Shown here: positions 43,687 to 52,966 of the stretch, piece after piece
Layout: every line of letters begins with the position of its first letter
How positions within the stretch are numbered: position 1 is the first letter of the stretch
Assembly: GCF_032918005.1 (NCBI RefSeq)
Contig: NZ_CP136628.1
Location: 1,783,501 to 1,847,500 of the forward strand
Reading direction: 5' to 3'
DNA from: Bradyrhizobium sp. NDS-1
GTDB lineage: Bacteria; Pseudomonadota; Alphaproteobacteria; Rhizobiales; Xanthobacteraceae
Length of the DNA: 64,000 bases
Position numbers and translations under genes: made by a program
Notes under the pieces: model-generated
The model's database searches: none
What the model saw: only the letters and a program-made list of their open reading frames with translations
Told to the model about the DNA's origin: nothing

Positions 43687-45894
43687 TCACCTCGCTAGTC
43701 TCCGACGCGTAGCCGTGCGGCCGAACAGGGTTCGGAATGCACTGACGATGGCGGCGGCGAAGTCGGGATCGTTGATGTTCTTCGGGACACGAAGGAGCTG
43801 ACGATTGCCGGTCTGCCGTACCGTGCGCTCGAGCGTGCGGAACAGCGCGGCGTCGGCGTCCGGATCCCAGAACGGTTGGCCCCGCGCATCGAGCGCGGAG
43901 ACACCGCCTTCGGGCAACAGGAAGCGCACAGGGCCATCCATCTGGTTGAGCCGCTCGCCGATCCAGCGGCCGATCCGCTCGTTCTCTTCCACGGTCGTCC
44001 GCATCAACGTCACCTGCGGATTATGGACGTGGAACTTGCGGCCGCGGTAGCGCTCGGGAATGGTCTCGGGCGCGCCGAAATTGACCATGTCGAGCGCACC
44101 GACCGAGCCGACGTAAGGCAGCCGGCTGCGGATGATCGCGCCGAAGCGGTCCTCCGTCGCCGGGAACACGCCGCCCATCAGGAGGTCGCAGACCTCGGTC
44201 GTGGTGAGGTCGATGATGCCGGCAAGCTGGCCGGACTCGACGAGCTTCTCCATGGAGCGGCCGCCGACGCCGGTGGCATGGAAGACCAGGCACTCGAAAT
44301 CGTCACGCAGATCGGCCGCAATCTTCTGCACCGCCGGCGTCGTCACACCGAACATAGTGATGCCGACCGAAGGCAGGCCGGTCTCGGATGCCGTGGCGGC
44401 GCGCGCATCGAGGCGCGCTTTGACCATGCCGGCGATCGCATGGGCACCATTGGCCAGCACCGCGCGAGAAATCGAGTTCAGCCCCTGCACGTCGGTGACG
44501 GAGTACATCATCGTGATGTCGGCCGGGCCGACATAGGGCCCGACGTCACCGGATGCGACGGAGGAGATGATCAGCTTGGGCACGCCGACCGGGAGCGCGC
44601 GCATTCCCGGAGCAACCAGCGAGGCCGCGCCGGACCCACCGGCCGAGATCACGCCGGCGACATTGCCCTGGCGCCGCAGCCAGTTGGCGAACGCATCGGC
44701 CATCGCGGTCACGGCAACCCCGCGATCCGGGCCGAATACCGCGGCCCCCCCGCGGCCGTGATTCAGGGCGATCTCCTGCGCGGAGACATCGCAGGACGAA
44801 TGCTTTCCACTGGTCGAGACGTCGACCAGCCGCGTGCGCAGGCCGCTTTCAGCGATGATGTCGCGGATGTAGCGCAGCTCGATGCTCTTGGTGTCGAGCG
44901 TGCCGACGACCAGCACCACCGGTGGGCCCGCGGTCTGCGCCGCTACCGGCTCGCGCTTGCGCCGCGCCGTATCGTCGAGCCGCGCGACTTGCGTTGAGAG
45001 CGTGCGCGCCGCCGCCTCGATGCGGGCGATTGGCACCGGCTGCGACCACCGCGTCGGCAGCGTCGGGTTGGAGATGTAGATGCGGATCGGACCGTCGCGG
45101 CGCGGGGCCGGCGCCGGTTTGGCTTCGGTGCCGGACGCCGCGACATCGACATCGGGCTCGAGCTCGGCGTGAAGCCCGACGCCGAGCAGGCGCTGCTGCA
45201 GCTCGCGGTCGGCGGCGAGCCGCGCGGAATCGATGATGCGGTTGATGCGCCCGTTGACCATGATCGCGACGTTGCGCGAGATCGCGGTGGCGACGCCGAT
45301 ATTCTGCTCGATCACGAGCACGGACATATCGCCGTCCTCGCCTAACCGCAGCAGCATCTCCTCGACCTGCGTCACGATGACGGGCGCAAGGCCCTCGGTC
45401 GGCTCGTCCATGATCAAGAGCTGCGGATTGGTGAGCAGCGCGCGCGAAATCGCCAGCATCTGCTGCTCGCCGCCGGAGAGCTGGCCGCCGCCGTGATCCC
45501 GGCGCTCGGCAAGGCGGGGGAAGGTGTCGTAGATGCGCTCGACCGTCCAGGCACCTCGCCGCATCCCGCCGGCGAGCTGCAGATGCTCCTCGACGCTGAG
45601 CGAGCGCCAGAGCCGGCGGCCCTGCGGCACATAGCCGACGCCGAGCCGGGCGATCTGGGCGGAAGGCCGCTGCGTGACGTCCTCGCCGCGAACGCGGATC
45701 GAGCCGCCGCTCACGGCCACCAGCCCCATGATCGCCTTGCACAGCGTGGTCTTGCCCATGCCATTGCGGCCGACGACGGAGAACACGCCGCTCTCCAGCG
45801 TGAGGTCGACGCCTTGCAGGGCGTGCGAATGACCGTAATAGACGTCGAGGCCGCGGACCTCGAGTGCGGCGGCGGAGCGGCGGACCTCACTCAT
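43687..45894 (-). CDS. Fusion of LivF-type ABC ATPase and Tm-1-like ATP-binding protein
   Basis: A 735-residue fusion. Residues 10-245 form a LivF-type ATPase: Walker [10 protein letters not shown] (42-50), [16 protein letters not shown] signature, Walker B LLIMDEP. After a low-complexity linker (about 245-330), residues 335-735 form a Tm-1-like/UPF0261 domain ([54 protein letters not shown]). LivF energises the LivHM permease next door. The Tm-1 domain binds ATP in plant virus resistance protein Tm-1, but its bacterial role is unclear. Tm-1 proteins usually stand alone; joining to a transporter ATPase ties uptake to this function. Confidence 0.92.
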   Translation of the reverse strand: MSEVRRSAAALEVRGLDVYYGHSHALQGVDLTLESGVFSVVGRNGMGKTTLCKAIMGLVAVSGGSIRVRGEDVTQRPSAQIARLGVGYVPQGRRLWRSLSVEEHLQLAGGMRRGAWTVERIYDTFPRLAERRDHGGGQLSGGEQQMLAISRALLTNPQLLIMDEPTEGLAPVIVTQVEEMLLRLGEDGDMSVLVIEQNIGVATAISRNVAIMVNGRINRIIDSARLAADRELQQRLLGVGLHAELEPDVDVAASGTEAKPAPAPRRDGPIRIYISNPTLPTRWSQPVPIARIEAAARTLSTQVARLDDTARRKREPVAAQTAGPPVVLVVGTLDTKSIELRYIRDIIAESGLRTRLVDVSTSGKHSSCDVSAQEIALNHGRGGAAVFGPDRGVAVTAMADAFANWLRRQGNVAGVISAGGSGAASLVAPGMRALPVGVPKLIISSVASGDVGPYVGPADITMMYSVTDVQGLNSISRAVLANGAHAIAGMVKARLDARAATASETGLPSVGITMFGVTTPAVQKIAADLRDDFECLVFHATGVGGRSMEKLVESGQLAGIIDLTTTEVCDLLMGGVFPATEDRFGAIIRSRLPYVGSVGALDMVNFGAPETIPERYRGRKFHVHNPQVTLMRTTVEENERIGRWIGERLNQMDGPVRFLLPEGGVSALDARGQPFWDPDADAALFRTLERTVRQTGNRQLLRVPKNINDPDFAAAIVSAFRTLFGRTATRRRLAR

Positions 45895-46669
45895 GGCCGC
45901 CTCCGAGATAAAGCTCCTGCACCTCGGGGTCGGACTGGATCTCCTCCGGCAGGCCCTCCTTGAAGATGCGGCCGTTGTGCATCATCGTGACGCTCTCGAC
46001 GACGCGTAGCGCCACGTCCATGTCGTGCTCGATGATGATGTAGCCGATATGCGCCGGCAGCGAGGTCAGGATCTCGATCAGCTCGGCCCGTTCGGTTGGC
46101 GACAGGCCCGCGGCCGGCTCGTCGAACAGGACGAAGCGCGGGGCACCGGCGAGCGCCAGCGCGATCTCGAGCTGGCGCTGCTGGCCGTGCGCGAGCTCGG
46201 CCACGCGCTGATCCTTCACGGCCGAAAGATGCACGGCCTGAACCAGATTGTCGGCCGCATGCATCAGGGCATCGTTCTGTCCCGGACGCAGGAACGAGTA
46301 GCGCCCGCGCGAGACGCCGCGGCAGGCGAGGTAGACGTTGTCCTGCACGGTGAGGCCGGGGAACAGCGCCGAGATCTGGTAGGTCCGGCGCAGCCCGCGC
46401 CGGATCCGCTCGTAGGGCGGGAAGTGGGTGACGTCTTCGCCGAAGAAGCGGATGGTGCCGGAGGAGGGCGCGAAGTCTCCGGTGATGCAGTTGAACAGCG
46501 TGGTCTTGCCGGCACCGTTGGAGCCGAGCACGGCGCGCCGCTCGCCGGGGCGCACGGTCATGGTGACATCGGTCAGCGCGGCGAGCGCGCCGAATAACCT
46601 CGTCACACCGCGCAGCTCAAGCGCTGCACCGGCGCCGACGGCCGAAAGGCGTTGCGCGACGCTATCCAT
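45887..46669 (-). CDS. livG: Branched-chain-amino-acid-type ABC transporter ATPase LivG
   Basis: A 260-residue cytosolic ATPase of the LivG type: Walker [15 protein letters not shown]-loop [19 protein letters not shown], signature [15 protein letters not shown] and Walker [14 protein letters not shown], followed by the LivG-type C-terminal extension [16 protein letters not shown]. It partners the LivF domain encoded by the next gene and LivH/LivM. Start overlaps the livM stop by eight bases and its stop overlaps the LivF start, so the transporter genes are tightly coupled. Substrate may be an aromatic or amide compound rather than an amino acid. Confidence 0.95.
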   Translation of the reverse strand: MDSVAQRLSAVGAGAALELRGVTRLFGALAALTDVTMTVRPGERRAVLGSNGAGKTTLFNCITGDFAPSSGTIRFFGEDVTHFPPYERIRRGLRRTYQISALFPGLTVQDNVYLACRGVSRGRYSFLRPGQNDALMHAADNLVQAVHLSAVKDQRVAELAHGQQRQLEIALALAGAPRFVLFDEPAAGLSPTERAELIEILTSLPAHIGYIIIEHDMDVALRVVESVTMMHNGRIFKEGLPEEIQSDPEVQELYLGGGHE

Positions 46670-47744
46670 GGCCGCGTCCTCCGCCAGGTCGATTTGCGGC
46701 CGGACGCCGGCTCTGACGCCAGCGCTGCCACAGGCCGATGACGCCGTCCGAGGACCAGAACACGATGGCGAGAAAGCCGAGCCCGATCAGCAGCCGGAAG
46801 CGGTTGCCGTCGAGGCCGATCCTGACCAGGAAGTCGAGCGCGAAGGTGCGCAGCAGCACGAAGATCAGCGCGCCGATGAAGGGGCCGATGGGGCGTGTGA
46901 TGCCGCCGACGACGGCGATGATCAGAACGTCGATGCAGGCCCCGACGCTGACCGAGCCCGGCGAGATCTGGCGGTAGTTCCAGACCTGGAGCACGCCGGC
47001 CAGCGCGGCCACGAAGGAAGCGAAAGCATAGGCCGCGATGCGGTGCGCATTGACGTTGAAGCCGAGCGCCGCCATGCGGCGCGGATTGTCGCGCACGCCC
47101 TGAAGGGCGAGGCCGAAGGGGGCGCGCGAAAGATATTCGACCGCGAAATAGCAGAGCGCGGCGACCGCCAGCACGATGTAATAGAAGGGAATGTCGGCGC
47201 GCCAGTTGACGCCCCAGAAATGTGGCGTGGCCACGGTATTGATGCCGGTATGGCCGTTGAAGATCGCCCAGTTCTGATTGGTGAAATAGTAGAAGGCAGC
47301 TCCGATCGCGAGCGTGATCATGATGGTATAGATGCCTTCGGTGCGCACGGCGAGCGCGCCGCCGAGCGTGCCGAACGCGGTTGCCAGCGCCAGCGCCATG
47401 GGGACCGCGAGCCACCATGGCCAGCCCAGGCTGATATTGGCGTTGCCGCTGACGCCGAACACGGCGACCATGTAGGCCGAGAAGCCCGCGATGGTGAGCT
47501 GCATCAGGCTGACCATGCCGCCATAGCCGGCGAGGAACATCAGGCTCAGCGCCATGGTGCCGAGAATCAGGGTGGAGGCGAAGATCTCGATCAGGAAAAA
47601 GCCGTTGGCGATCAGCGGCATGATCACGAGAACGACCGCGACGATCCAGGCCGCGGGATTGTTGATCTCCGGCCACGTCCGGGCCGCGCGCTGCGCCAGT
47701 GTGGCGGGAGGTGCGGTAACGCGGGCATCGTGGGCGAGCGACAT
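46662..47744 (-). CDS. livM: Branched-chain-amino-acid-type ABC transporter permease LivM
   Basis: A 360-residue inner-membrane permease of the LivM group with about nine helices. It has the LivM core motifs YTIMITLAIGAAFYY, the cytosolic coupling loop GRALQAVR-like GLALQGVRDNPRRMAALGFN, and GGITRPIGPFIGALIFVLLRT. N-terminal cytosolic tail of about 30 residues. It follows livH by one base and overlaps livG, so the permease subunits are made in equal amounts from one transcript. Confidence 0.95.
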   Translation of the reverse strand: MSLAHDARVTAPPATLAQRAARTWPEINNPAAWIVAVVLVIMPLIANGFFLIEIFASTLILGTMALSLMFLAGYGGMVSLMQLTIAGFSAYMVAVFGVSGNANISLGWPWWLAVPMALALATAFGTLGGALAVRTEGIYTIMITLAIGAAFYYFTNQNWAIFNGHTGINTVATPHFWGVNWRADIPFYYIVLAVAALCYFAVEYLSRAPFGLALQGVRDNPRRMAALGFNVNAHRIAAYAFASFVAALAGVLQVWNYRQISPGSVSVGACIDVLIIAVVGGITRPIGPFIGALIFVLLRTFALDFLVRIGLDGNRFRLLIGLGFLAIVFWSSDGVIGLWQRWRQSRRPAANRPGGGRGHG

Positions 47745-47745
47745 G

Positions 47746-48756
47746 TCAGCGCCTCGCCAACAGGCCTTGCGGCCGGATCGCCAGCACCAGCACCATGATC
47801 AGGAAGGTCACGACGATGGCGTAGGTCGGGATGTAGACAGAGCCGAGCTGCTCGGCGAGGCCGATGATGAGCGCCCCGAGCGCCGCGCCGGGGATCGAGC
47901 CCATGCCGCCCACGATCACGACGACGAGCGAGGCCAACAGGAATCGAATGTCCTCACCCGGCGATAACGACTGGAAGGTGCCGCCGACGACGCCGGCCAT
48001 GCCCGCAAGTCCCGCGCCGAACGCGAACACGGCCACGAAGACGAGCTGGATACGCACACCGGTCGCGGCGAGGATATCGCGGTCGTCGACACCGGCGCGG
48101 ATGATCATGCCGATGCGGGTGCGGTTGAGCGCAAGCCACATCGCCACGCCGATGATCACGGATGCTACGAAGATCACCAGCCGCACCATGGGATATCTGA
48201 GATAGACCGGCTCGCCAGAGGATTTGATTGCCGTGACCAGCGGCAGCTCCACGGGGCCGATCAGCCAGTTCGGTGTCTGGATCTGGTAGAAATCGCCGCC
48301 GCAGGCCCACAGCATGAGATCGGCGAACACGATTGAAAGCCCGATCGTCACCATGGTCTGCCTGAGATCCTGCCCTTCTATCCGGCGGAACACGATCACT
48401 TGGAGCAGGATGCCCACCATGGCGGTTAGGATGAAGGCGACGATGAAGCTGAGCACCCAGGAGCCGGTCGCCGTACTGACGGCGTAGCCGACATAGCCGC
48501 CGAACAGATAGAGCGAGCCGTGCGCGAGGTTGACGTTGCGCATCAATCCGAAGATCAGCGTGAAGCCGCTGGCGACGAGGAAGTAGAGCCCTCCAAGCGT
48601 GATGCCGTTGAAGACGGCGTTGAGGAAGACGCGCTTGCGGCCGACGGCTTCTTCGAGACCCGGCGGCCAGACCGCGAAGATCAGCCAGAGCGCGCCGGCA
48701 ACGGCAATAATCAAAATCAGTGCCCAGGCCGGATGGCGTTCGACAAAGCGGCTCAT
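47746..48756 (-). CDS. livH: Branched-chain-amino-acid-type ABC transporter permease LivH
   Basis: A 336-residue inner-membrane permease of the LivH group: GITLGGLYFLVASGFTLIFG with MRNVNLAHGSLYLFGGY at the N-terminus, the coupling helix RTRIGMIIRAGVDDRDILAATGV, and GGMGSIPGAALGALIIGLAEQ. The ATG at 48756 has GAGAGC directly before it. An open frame reaching to 48924 codes for Arg-rich sequence with no family match and is not part of the protein. First gene of the long downstream unit; a gap of 225 nt separates it from the AraC gene. Confidence 0.95.
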   Translation of the reverse strand: MSRFVERHPAWALILIIAVAGALWLIFAVWPPGLEEAVGRKRVFLNAVFNGITLGGLYFLVASGFTLIFGLMRNVNLAHGSLYLFGGYVGYAVSTATGSWVLSFIVAFILTAMVGILLQVIVFRRIEGQDLRQTMVTIGLSIVFADLMLWACGGDFYQIQTPNWLIGPVELPLVTAIKSSGEPVYLRYPMVRLVIFVASVIIGVAMWLALNRTRIGMIIRAGVDDRDILAATGVRIQLVFVAVFAFGAGLAGMAGVVGGTFQSLSPGEDIRFLLASLVVVIVGGMGSIPGAALGALIIGLAEQLGSVYIPTYAIVVTFLIMVLVLAIRPQGLLARR

Positions 48757-48981
48757 GCTCTCGCCCCGCACACGGGGATAGGTCGCGAAGGCGCGGGCAC
48801 AGCCCAACCGTCTCCCCGCAGGCGCGGAGAGGAGGGATGCAAGCCGCTGCCGGCTGCGAGCCCTGCCATGGACGAACGTCCTCCCTGGACCAGCGACCCT
48901 CTTTCGGGATCGCGTTGCCCGCATCCTAGCGAGGCTGCGCGAGTGACGTTTGATCGTGAGTATCTTTTCGTGGCCCGCCGC

Positions 48982-49809
48982 TCAGGCGCGCAAAATCTTG
49001 GCTGCGCGGCGATAATCGGTCGGGGCCATCCCGACATTGGCGGCGAAGAAGCGGGTGAAGCCGCTCTGCGAGGAGAAGCCGAGATCGAAGCCGATGTCCG
49101 CGATCGGCGTCTCGCTCGCCACCAGGGCGTCGAGCGCCTGTTCCATGATCAACGTGTTGAGATAGAGATTTGGGGTGACGCCGGTTTGTGTGCGGAACAG
49201 ACGGTAGAAGTGCGGCCGGGACAGGCCGGATTCGCGCGCGATCGTATCGAGCTCGATTTCGGCACCGGGGCTTTCCGACATCATCTTGATGCATTTGCGC
49301 ACGCGGAAATCGGTGACGGACCCGCTTGCGCGCGGATCGCGGGCGATCTCGGCCTGCTGCCAGCTTTCGTCGTAGCAGATGTCGATCAACCTCCGCAGCT
49401 CGGAATCCAGACTGGAGAGCGATGGTGCGCCGCACACGAGCGCGGCGGTTCGCCTGATGTGCTTGTCGAGTGCCGGCGTGCGCTTGAACTGGGTGCGGCC
49501 GAAACGCAGCCGGTGGGTCCCCGAAGCATCGGGTGCGAACCATTCGGCGTTGACGTAGAGCACGAAGAAGATCGCGCCTCCCTCCAGATCGGCGGGCAGG
49601 AAATTGTGCGGCTCCCAGGGATTGACCGCGACGACGGACGACTCGGTGAGATCGTGGTGCCCGTCGGACACGTCGATGCATGCGGGCATGCCGCCGACAT
49701 GGAAGATCAGATGACCTTCGCGATGGGCGTGGATATTGAAAGGGCGGTTCAACTGATAAACCGTCGCCCGACCGAACCGGCCGTGGAAGACGGCGAGCGC
49801 ACGGCTCAT
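48982..49809 (-). CDS. AraC-family transcriptional regulator
   Basis: A 275-residue AraC regulator: an N-terminal cupin-like sensor (about 10-140, IHAHREGHLIFHVGG and NPWEPHNFLP) and a C-terminal double helix-turn-helix (ELDTIARESGLSRPHFYRLFRTQTG and IADIGFDLGFSSQSGFTRFF). It sits between the binding-protein gene and livH on the same strand and most likely controls the cluster in response to its substrate. GGGAGGGGAAGGC precedes the ATG. No operator was identified. Confidence 0.93.
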   Translation of the reverse strand: MSRALAVFHGRFGRATVYQLNRPFNIHAHREGHLIFHVGGMPACIDVSDGHHDLTESSVVAVNPWEPHNFLPADLEGGAIFFVLYVNAEWFAPDASGTHRLRFGRTQFKRTPALDKHIRRTAALVCGAPSLSSLDSELRRLIDICYDESWQQAEIARDPRASGSVTDFRVRKCIKMMSESPGAEIELDTIARESGLSRPHFYRLFRTQTGVTPNLYLNTLIMEQALDALVASETPIADIGFDLGFSSQSGFTRFFAANVGMAPTDYRRAAKILRA

Positions 49810-49930
49810 GCCTTCCCCTCCCGAATGTTCTTGTCTTTTCGGTCAGCGTTCAACAACGCCGACAAGTTTGCAAGAGCGGAGAGCGACCGCGTCAGCAAGT
49901 CGCTCCCCGGTTCCGTCCAGGCGTGATGCG

Positions 49931-51181
49931 TCAGTACTTCTTACATTCCGGCACGGTGCGGCTCGGCAGCCCGATCTTCGAGAATACGGCCGGATCATAG
50001 CCCAGCGTCTGGTTCACGTTCGGGATCACCTTCACGACCTTGCTGAACAGCGCGCCCTTGCCGTCGTCGACGACTTCGGTGACGAAGTTGGTGCCGATCG
50101 CCTGGCGGTTGGAGTCGAGCTTGATCTTGCCGTTCGGCGCATCGATCTCGATCTTCGCCAGCGCCTCCTTGAACTTCGCCTGGTTGTTGGAAAGATCGCC
50201 ATTGACCTGACGCAGTGCGAGGATCAGCGCCATGGTCGAGTCATAGTAGTTGGTCGCGAGCAGCGACGGGCTCGGGAAGCGCTTGTTGGGCGGGAAGGCG
50301 TCCTGATAGGCCTTCACGAATTTCTGCCAGCCCGGATCTTCCCAGGTGTCGGCTTGGCCGCTCGCCGCGATGGTGCCGATGAGAGCGTTCTTGGCGTTGC
50401 CCTTGGACGACAGGATCGTCTGGTCGATCATGATGGAGCCGCCCATCAGATGCGCCTTGCCGCCGGCCTGCTGGTACTGGTTGAGGAAGTTGACGGCGTC
50501 GGCGCCGCCGAGGCCGAGATAGATCGCATCGACATCGTCGGGCAGTGCGGCGATGACCGAAGCGAAATCCTTGGTGCCGAGCGGCACCCATTGCCGGTTG
50601 GTGACCTGTCCGCCGGCGCCGCAGAATTCGAGCACGAGGCCGAACACCTGGGTGTAGATGAAGGAATAGTCCTCGCCGACGGTTGCGATCTTGCGATACT
50701 TCTTCTCCTCATAGGCGTATTTGCCGAGGCCCACCTGCCATTGTGCGCCGTCCATGTTGTAGCGGAAGAAGTTCGGGGCAGGATCGACATAGGTGGTTTC
50801 CTGCGCGCCGGAGGCCGCATTGATGAAAGTCAGCTCCGGATGGGTCTTCGCGAAGTTCTTGACCGCGATACCCTCGTCGCCGGACAGCGGCGAGAGCAGG
50901 ATTTGGACCTTGTCCTGCTCGATCAGCTTGCGCACGGCGCGCACCGCCGAGTCCGGCGTCGCGTCGGTCGAGGCGACGATGAATTCGAGCTCCTTGTCGC
51001 CGATTTTCTTGCCCAGCACGTTGAGCGCGGTCTGGTGGCCGCGCATGCCGTCCTCGCCGAGCACCGTGTAGGTGCCTTCGAGGGTCGCGGTCACGCCCAC
51101 CTTGATTTTTTCCTGGGCGATCGCTGCGCCCGAAAGAAACAGGCTGCTCAGCGCGAGCAGTCCCACACTGCATTTCGACAT
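49931..51181 (-). CDS. ABC transporter periplasmic binding protein for the Liv-type importer
   Basis: A 416-residue periplasmic binding protein: signal peptide 1-22 (GAAIAQ), then a Peripla_BP_6 fold beginning KIKVGVTATLEGTYTVLGEDG. Characteristic parts include DSAVRAVRKLIEQDKVQILLSPLSG, ATVGEDYSFIYTQVFG and YYDSTMALILALRQVNGDL. It is the only binding protein next to the livHMGF genes, so it should define the substrate of the cluster. The substrate is not readable from sequence; relatives bind amino acids, amides and aromatic acids. GGGAGGAGCACA precedes the ATG. Confidence 0.94.
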   Translation of the reverse strand: MSKCSVGLLALSSLFLSGAAIAQEKIKVGVTATLEGTYTVLGEDGMRGHQTALNVLGKKIGDKELEFIVASTDATPDSAVRAVRKLIEQDKVQILLSPLSGDEGIAVKNFAKTHPELTFINAASGAQETTYVDPAPNFFRYNMDGAQWQVGLGKYAYEEKKYRKIATVGEDYSFIYTQVFGLVLEFCGAGGQVTNRQWVPLGTKDFASVIAALPDDVDAIYLGLGGADAVNFLNQYQQAGGKAHLMGGSIMIDQTILSSKGNAKNALIGTIAASGQADTWEDPGWQKFVKAYQDAFPPNKRFPSPSLLATNYYDSTMALILALRQVNGDLSNNQAKFKEALAKIEIDAPNGKIKLDSNRQAIGTNFVTEVVDDGKGALFSKVVKVIPNVNQTLGYDPAVFSKIGLPSRTVPECKKY

Positions 51182-51382
51182 TGTGCTCCTCCCTGTGACG
51201 TCGATTTATGGCCGTGCCGAACTGGCGCGGCGCCGCGTGACTCTCGAAGGCCCGCGGCTTTGAAGAGAAGCTAGCCGAAGTCGCACGCGGTGCATGCGCG
51301 GGCGCCTGCCTTGGTTTGACGGGCAGTCTCATTTTGGATGTTGCGGCGCAAATGGTTCCGCGGTGCAGCAGCGCGGGTCGCA

Positions 51383-51407
51383 GGAACGCTTCCGGTGGGG
51401 CTCCGTT
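51383..51407 (+). promoter_or_regulatory. EcfG-type general stress promoter for the SDR gene
   Basis: GGAAC at 51383-51387, sixteen bases, then CGTT at 51404-51407: an exact match to the alphaproteobacterial EcfG promoter consensus (GGAAC-N16/17-CGTT). It lies 28 nt before the SDR start codon. Confidence 0.8.
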
Positions 51408-51435
51408 AGCGGAGCACATCCGCTGGAGCCACTTC

Positions 51436-52293
51436 ATGACCGACTATCCGAAGCCACCCTATCCGTCGCAGCAGCAACCGATGCCCGGTTCGACGCGTGC
51501 GATGAAGCCACGCCCCGATCATGGCGAGGAGAGCTACAAGGGCTCGGGACGACTGGCCGGAAAGAAGGCGCTCATCACCGGGGGCGACAGCGGCATCGGC
51601 CGCGCGGTCGCGATCGCCTACGCGCGTGAAGGCGCCGACATCGTCATCTCCTACTTGAACGAGGACGAGGATGCGGCCGAGGTCAAGGCGCTGGTGGAGC
51701 GGGAGGGACGCAAGGCGATCCTCATGCCCGGTGACATCGGCAATCCCGAGCACTGCCGCGCCATCGTACGCCACACCGTCGAGGAACTCGGCGGCATCGA
51801 TATCCTCGTCAACAATGCGGCCCATCAGGCCACGTTCGGGGATATCGGAGACATCAGCGACGAGGAGTGGCAGCTCACGTTCGAGACCAACATCCACGCC
51901 ATGTTCTATCTGACCAAAGCGGCCGTGCCTCACATGCGGCCGGGCGCTGCGATCATCAACACGGCCTCGGTGAACTCGGACATGCCGAACCCAACTCTCC
52001 TGGCTTACGCCACGACCAAGGGCGCCATCCAGAATTTTACGGGCGGGCTGGCGCAAATGCTGGCGGAGAAGGGCATTCGGGTCAACGCCGTTGCGCCGGG
52101 ACCGATCTGGACGCCGCTGATTCCATCGACCATGTCGGAGGAACGGGTCAAGAACTTCGGCAAGCAGGTCCCGATGCAGCGGGCCGGCCAGCCGGCCGAG
52201 CTCGCGACCGCCTACGTCATGTTGGCCGATCCGCTCTCGAGTTACACCTCAGGGGCGACGTTGGCCGTCACCGGTGGGAAGCCGTTCATCTGA
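51436..52293 (+). CDS. Short-chain dehydrogenase (YghA/general-stress SDR subfamily)
   Basis: A 285-residue classical SDR with the extra N-terminal segment (YPSQQQPMPGSTRAMKPRPDHGE) typical of YghA and the Bacillus stress protein GSP39. NAD(P) loop ITGGDSGIGRAVA, catalytic Ser in NTASVNSD, and the YATTK pair (Tyr and Lys) are intact. The substrate is probably a small aldehyde or alcohol. TGGAGCCACTTC precedes the ATG at 51436. The EcfG-type promoter 28 nt upstream predicts induction in the general stress response. Confidence 0.92.
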   Translation: MTDYPKPPYPSQQQPMPGSTRAMKPRPDHGEESYKGSGRLAGKKALITGGDSGIGRAVAIAYAREGADIVISYLNEDEDAAEVKALVEREGRKAILMPGDIGNPEHCRAIVRHTVEELGGIDILVNNAAHQATFGDIGDISDEEWQLTFETNIHAMFYLTKAAVPHMRPGAAIINTASVNSDMPNPTLLAYATTKGAIQNFTGGLAQMLAEKGIRVNAVAPGPIWTPLIPSTMSEERVKNFGKQVPMQRAGQPAELATAYVMLADPLSSYTSGATLAVTGGKPFI

Positions 52294-52314
52294 CCGTTTC
52301 TTAGCTCATAGAAT

Positions 52315-52345
52315 CGTGGCGGCACCGGGAGGCCGGGCCGCCACG
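52315..52345. terminator. Hairpin between convergent SDR and DUF892 genes
   Basis: Nine-base arms CGTGGCGGC (52315-52323) and GCCGCCACG (52337-52345) pair perfectly around a 13-base loop. Located between two converging stops, so it could end transcription from both sides, although neither side has a long T-run. Confidence 0.5.
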
Positions 52346-52364
52346 TCGCAATGGCAGATCCTTA

Positions 52365-52880
52365 TCAGGCGGCGTTGGAAGCCTTGGCGTTGACGCCCTT
52401 GCGAAGCGCCACCGTGTTGAGCTTGGTATTGGCCGCCTTCTCTTCGTTCAGGTTCGTCGTGAGGAAACGCACGATGTCGTCGTGGCCGAGTTGTTCCGCC
52501 CAGGCGATCAGCGTGCCGTAGCGGCACATCTCGTAGTGCTCCACGGCTTGCGCATTGGCGACGATCGCCGCGTCGAGAACGGCCTTGTCCTCGATCTCAC
52601 TCGCGGTCGCGTCGGCTTCCTCGATCAGGCCGTCGATGGCCGGACACTGCGTGCCGCTGGGCTCCTTGCCGAGCTTGGCGAACACTTTGTCGAGTCGTTC
52701 GACCTGCTTGTTGGTCTCGTCTAGATGAGCTTTCAGTCCGGCCGCGAGGTCCCTGTTGGTCGCCTTGTCGATCATCTTGGGCAGCGCCTTCAGGATCTGC
52801 TGCTCCGCGTAATAGATGTCCTGCAGCCCGTGCAGCAGCAGGTCTTCCATCGATTTGATGTCCTTGGTGAAGAATCCCAT
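52365..52880 (-). CDS. DUF892/YciE-type ferritin-like stress protein
   Basis: A 171-residue four-helix ferritin-like protein (DUF892, YciE/YciF type). It starts with DLLLHGLQDIYYAEQQILKALPKM, and helix 3 contains AVEHYEMCRYGTLIAWAEQLG with conserved Glu and His that could bind a di-metal site. These proteins are induced by osmotic and general stress, though the activity is unknown. AAAAGGAGCG precedes the ATG at 52880. A full EcfG-type promoter lies 33 nt upstream on this strand. Confidence 0.92.
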   Translation of the reverse strand: MGFFTKDIKSMEDLLLHGLQDIYYAEQQILKALPKMIDKATNRDLAAGLKAHLDETNKQVERLDKVFAKLGKEPSGTQCPAIDGLIEEADATASEIEDKAVLDAAIVANAQAVEHYEMCRYGTLIAWAEQLGHDDIVRFLTTNLNEEKAANTKLNTVALRKGVNAKASNAA

Positions 52881-52911
52881 AAAAGACGCTCCTTTTCACA
52901 ATGATGACACT

Positions 52912-52936
52912 GGAACGCCGGACGCCCGCAGCTGTT
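52912..52936 (+). promoter_or_regulatory. EcfG-type promoter, rightward half of a palindromic pair
   Basis: GGAAC (52912-52916), 17 bases, GTT (52934-52936). The base before GTT is T, not the preferred C. Reads toward the small gene at 52967, 31 nt before its ATG. The same bases also form a leftward promoter. Confidence 0.6.
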
Positions 52937-52938
52937 CC
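52914..52938 (-). promoter_or_regulatory. EcfG-type promoter, leftward half of a palindromic pair
   Basis: Read on the minus strand: GGAAC (52938-52934), sixteen bases, CGTT (52917-52914), an exact consensus match. It ends 33 nt before the DUF892 start. GGAAC-N17-GTTCC is symmetric, so one site can serve both divergent genes. Confidence 0.75.
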
Positions 52939-52966
52939 ATTCCCGTGTGCTGACCAGGAGAGCCGA

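Noticed and set aside
48757-48924. N-terminal extension of LivH
   Set aside because: Arg-rich sequence without match to the family; the ATG at 48756 gives the standard LivH N-terminus.
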